A stretch of 8,373 nucleotides of DNA, taken from Bacillota bacterium. Lineage in GTDB: Bacteria > Bacillota > Clostridia > Oscillospirales > Ruminococcaceae. The stretch is from positions 1 through 8,373 of the forward strand of contig JAKPGH010000263.1 in assembly GCA_029550985.1 (NCBI GenBank), in the 5' to 3' direction. This document shows positions 6,475-8,373 of the stretch, in pieces. The notes beneath the pieces are model-generated. The model saw only the letters and a list, made by a program, of their open reading frames with translations, did not search any database and was not told the origin of the DNA. Made by a program: the position numbers and the translations under genes. Numbering within the stretch: the stretch's first letter is position 1; each line of letters opens with the position of its first letter.

Positions 6475-7467
6475 ATGGAATCTCCAGCCAACCTGCTGAT
6501 TGTGGTGGACGCCGGCCACGGCGGATGGGACAACGGCGCCCAGTTTGAGGGACGCCTGGAAAAGGACGACAACCTGCGACTGGCGCTGGCGGTGGAACGA
6601 GCGCTTCGGGCTCAAGGGGTGGACGTGCTGATGACCCGCAGCACCGACGTCTTTGTCCCCCTGAATGACAGAGCCCGCATGGCCAACGAGGCCGATGCCG
6701 ACCTGTTTATTTCCCTGCACCGAAACTCCTTCCCCGAACAGACCGAAGGGACCAAAGGAGTCGAAAACTTTATCTACCTCACCGCTCCGTTGGAAACATC
6801 GGGACGGGCAGCCCAACTGGTCCTTGTCGAGCTGAACGAGGTGGGGGTTCAGCGCATGATTGGCGTTTCCCGAGGCAATTACGCCGTGCTGCGCCGCACC
6901 AACATGCCCGCCATGCTGCTGGAAATGGGCTTTATCAACAACGAGGAAGACAACCGCCTCTTTGACGAAAAGCTGGAAGAATACGCCCAAGCTATTGCCC
7001 GAGGGATTTTGGCCTATTTTGGCATCAATTACCGGACTCCTTCCCAGCCTTTGCCTTCCGGCGAACCGGTAGTGGAAAACGAAATCTACGATATGCAGGA
7101 GCTGTTGGAGCAACGCTACGGCTTTGGCTTAAGGCCCACCGGGCGGTTTGACGAGGCCACCAAAAAAGCGGCGGTGATTGCCCTGCAAATCGAGTTAAAC
7201 GGCGCTTACGACGCCCAAATTCCGGTGGACGGCATTTTGGGGCCCCGCACGCTGAATGCCATCCGCCCCTTCCGCCAGGGAAGCAAAGGGGGATTGGTGG
7301 CTCTGCTGCAGGTGCTGCTCATCCTCAACGGCTACGACCCCGGCGAAGTGGACGGCAATTTCGGTCCCAAGACTTCCGCCGCGCTGCGGTTCTTCCAAAG
7401 GGATCATTTCCTTACCCCCGACGGCATTGCCGGCCCAAAAACCTTTGCCGCTTTGGTCGGCGCTTAA
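6475..7467 (+). CDS. N-acetylmuramoyl-L-alanine amidase with two peptidoglycan-binding repeats
   Basis: This zinc amidase (Amidase_3 family) cleaves the bond between N-acetylmuramic acid and the stem peptide of peptidoglycan. In the 330-residue form the catalytic domain spans about 6-184. Its zinc ligands and catalytic residues are His15 (VVDAGHGG), Glu29 (RLEKDDNL), His82 (FISLHRNS) and Glu150 (MLLEMGFINNEEDN). Two PG_binding_1-type repeats follow, near 205-262 (VDGILGPRTLNAI) and 268-328 (VDGNFGPKTSAALRFFQ...DGIAGPKTFAALVG). No signal peptide or membrane segment is visible, which is unusual for a housekeeping wall hydrolase. An in-frame ATG at 6424 would add 17 residues but has no ribosome site and overlaps the cob -35 box. 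The ATG at 6475 is preferred, although its AAGGG is about 14 bases away. Likely monocistronic. Confidence 0.93.
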   Translation: MESPANLLIVVDAGHGGWDNGAQFEGRLEKDDNLRLALAVERALRAQGVDVLMTRSTDVFVPLNDRARMANEADADLFISLHRNSFPEQTEGTKGVENFIYLTAPLETSGRAAQLVLVELNEVGVQRMIGVSRGNYAVLRRTNMPAMLLEMGFINNEEDNRLFDEKLEEYAQAIARGILAYFGINYRTPSQPLPSGEPVVENEIYDMQELLEQRYGFGLRPTGRFDEATKKAAVIALQIELNGAYDAQIPVDGILGPRTLNAIRPFRQGSKGGLVALLQVLLILNGYDPGEVDGNFGPKTSAALRFFQRDHFLTPDGIAGPKTFAALVGA

Positions 7468-7585
7468 GCTACATACTATTCCAGAAGGTTCCACATCGCT
7501 CTTGCCCCCGACATTGTCACTTGTGCCAAAGAACACCGGGTATCCTCGGCGGAGGTTACGCAAAAATGGAAAATATTTTATTTGG
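7468..7585. other. Intergenic stretch after the amidase gene
   Basis: No gene is seen. The only structure is a weak hairpin (CCTC/GAGG extended by GTA/TAC, near 7542-7558) without a T-run, so no convincing terminator for the amidase gene is visible. The end of the stretch (about 7561-7585) turns AT-rich, as expected just upstream of the trpB2 promoter. Confidence 0.5.
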
Positions 7586-7608
7586 CCTTGACAGGTCAAG
7601 GAGCCTTG
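7586..7608. repeat. Overlapping inverted repeats at the trpB2 promoter (possible operator)
   Basis: CCTTGAC, AG, GTCAAGG (7586-7601) is a perfect 7-bp inverted repeat that includes most of the -35 box. Its right arm CAAGG pairs again with CCTTG (7604-7608) across another AG spacer, making a three-arm CCTTG/CAAGG/CCTTG arrangement. The position suits a repressor site, but no regulator gene is seen nearby. Confidence 0.45.
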
Positions 7609-7617
7609 TGCTATTCT
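7588..7617 (+). promoter_or_regulatory. trpB2: Promoter of the T-box/trpB2 unit
   Basis: -35 TTGACA (7588-7593), 18-base spacer, -10 TATTCT (7612-7617). Transcription would start near 7624, just before the T-box leader. Confidence 0.75.
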
Positions 7618-7639
7618 AGCATCCAAACAACAAAGCAAA

Positions 7640-7902
7640 CCGTTGAGTGGGAGTAAGTAAGCATCCTGCCGAAATCACAGAGAGCCGCATGTTGGTGGAA
7701 TTGCGGTATGGAAGCGGATGCCGAATGGGCCCATGAGGGCGGGGCGAATGGTCCGGGGACCTAGTAGCTTCCGACGGGGACTCTGCCCGTTATCAGTTGA
7801 GAGCGCATGTTGGTGCGCGCGAACGAGTGGGCGACATCGCCAATTAGGGTGGTACCGCAGGAGTATAGAACTCTTGTCCCTTATCGGGGGCAAGGGTTTT
7901 TT
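7640..7902 (+). ncRNA. T-box riboswitch, specifier UGG (tryptophan)
   Basis: The leader binds uncharged tRNA and switches between terminator and antiterminator. The T-box sequence AATTAGGGTGGTACCGC is at 7842-7858. In Stem I, GCATCC (7661-7666) pairs with GGATGC (7716-7721). The AG-rich bulge AGAGAG precedes a CCGCA/TGCGG hairpin whose loop holds TTGGTGGAA, the usual tRNA-elbow-binding motif. CGAA (7722-7725) is followed by TGG (7726-7728) at the standard specifier position, which means Trp and agrees with the downstream gene. Between Stem I and the T-box lie hairpins GGTCC/GGACC (7751-7762), ACGGG/CCCGT and GGCGA/CGCC. The base after UGG in the T-box bulge is U, which pairs best with a discriminator A; bacterial tRNA-Trp usually has G there, giving a G-U pair. 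Confidence 0.95.
7871..7902 (+). terminator. T-box intrinsic terminator
   Basis: CTCTTGTCCC (7871-7880) pairs with GGGGCAAGGG (7887-7896), followed by TTTTTT. It forms when charged tRNA-Trp is bound; uncharged tRNA would stabilise the competing antiterminator that uses the T-box sequence. Confidence 0.9.
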
Positions 7903-7950
7903 GTTGTTTGCCCAGCCCCCAACCACAAAAGAGAAAGGGGTAATTGTGCA

Positions 7951-8373
7951 ATGGCAAACAAAGAAGTTCCTTACAAAATTTACTTGACGGAAAGCGAAAT
8001 GCCCCGCCAGTGGTACAACCTGCGGGCCGATATGAAGGAAAAGCCCGATCCCATGCTGAACCCTGCCACCGGCAAACCCATCACTTACGAGGAGCTGCGC
8101 CCCATTTTCTGCGACGAATGCGCCGCGCAGGAGATGGATTTCACCACTCCCTTTATCGACATCCCCGAGGAAATCTTCAACTTCTACCGAATGTATCGGC
8201 CTTCTCCCGTGGTGCGGGCTTATTGCCTTGAAAAGGCGTTGGGCACGCCGGCCAAAATCTACTTCAAGTACGAGGGCGCCAACACTTCCGGTTCCCACAA
8301 ACTCAACTCGGCCGCACCCCAGGTCTACTACGCCAAAAAGCAGGGATTAAAGGGGCTTACCACCGAAACGGGC
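7951..8373 (+). CDS. trpB2: Tryptophan synthase beta chain, TrpB2 type (3' end outside window)
   Basis: TrpB condenses indole with L-serine to tryptophan using pyridoxal phosphate. The first 141 residues are visible and open to the window edge. The sequence is of the TrpB2 (TrpB-like) class, shown by the long N-terminal extension LTESEMPRQWYNLRADM, PDPMLNPATGKPIT near 32-45, RPSPVVRA near 83-90, and YFKYEGANTSGSHKLNSA near 104-121. Lys117 in GSHK is the expected PLP-binding lysine. The ATG follows AAAGGGG by about 10 bases and lies about 50 bases past the T-box terminator. TrpB2 enzymes usually act without tight TrpA pairing. The Trp T-box means expression should rise when charged tRNA-Trp is scarce. 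About 310 further residues are expected outside the window. Confidence 0.95.
   Translation, partial: MANKEVPYKIYLTESEMPRQWYNLRADMKEKPDPMLNPATGKPITYEELRPIFCDECAAQEMDFTTPFIDIPEEIFNFYRMYRPSPVVRAYCLEKALGTPAKIYFKYEGANTSGSHKLNSAAPQVYYAKKQGLKGLTTETG

Noticed and set aside
7675..8298. Open frame on the - strand across the T-box and trpB2
   Set aside because: It covers a structured RNA and the antisense of trpB2, and the translation shows no family features.

Overview
The window looks like a GC-rich member of the Firmicutes, most likely class Clostridia (Oscillospirales-like). The reasons are strong AGGAGG-type ribosome sites, a tryptophan T-box, a TrpB2-type tryptophan synthase beta chain, and a cobalamin gene set of clostridial type. 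The taxonomic call is inference; no RNA marker gene is present.

Layout. (1) 2-664, + strand: the C-terminal end of the transcription-repair coupling factor Mfd, closed by a strong hairpin terminator at 663-694. (2) 709-6232, - strand: a tightly packed operon read from right to left. It carries a HemC-family protein, cobT, cobU, cobS, a short CobU-like protein, cobC and an ApgM-family phosphomutase/phosphatase. Four-base overlaps (GTGA, ATGA) couple cobU-cobS and cobS-cobU-like; the other gaps are 15-35 bases, apart from 115 bases before the ApgM-like gene. The terminator at 663-694 is symmetric and can serve both converging transcripts. (3) 6233-6474: a divergent control region. It holds a near-consensus - strand promoter (TTGACA-17-TATACT) and a leader of about 160 nt with a terminator-like structure and a stretch resembling part of a cobalamin riboswitch core. 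(4) 6475-7467, + strand: a zinc N-acetylmuramoyl-L-alanine amidase with two peptidoglycan-binding repeats. (5) 7468-7950: an intergenic region with a promoter overlapped by inverted repeats and a complete Trp (UGG) T-box riboswitch with terminator. (6) 7951 to the window end: trpB2, partial.

The cob operon encodes nucleotide-loop assembly and lower-ligand activation: CobU makes adenosylcobinamide-GDP, CobT makes alpha-ribazole phosphate, CobS joins them, and CobC removes the phosphate. No corrin-ring genes are visible, so the locus fits either cobinamide salvage or the last steps of a pathway encoded elsewhere. Three members are odd. The HemC-family protein lacks the cofactor-binding cysteine and several catalytic residues of porphobilinogen deaminase. 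The second CobU-like protein is short and lacks the guanylylated-histidine segment. The ApgM-family protein has an altered nucleophile region. Together they are the best candidates for undescribed biology here.
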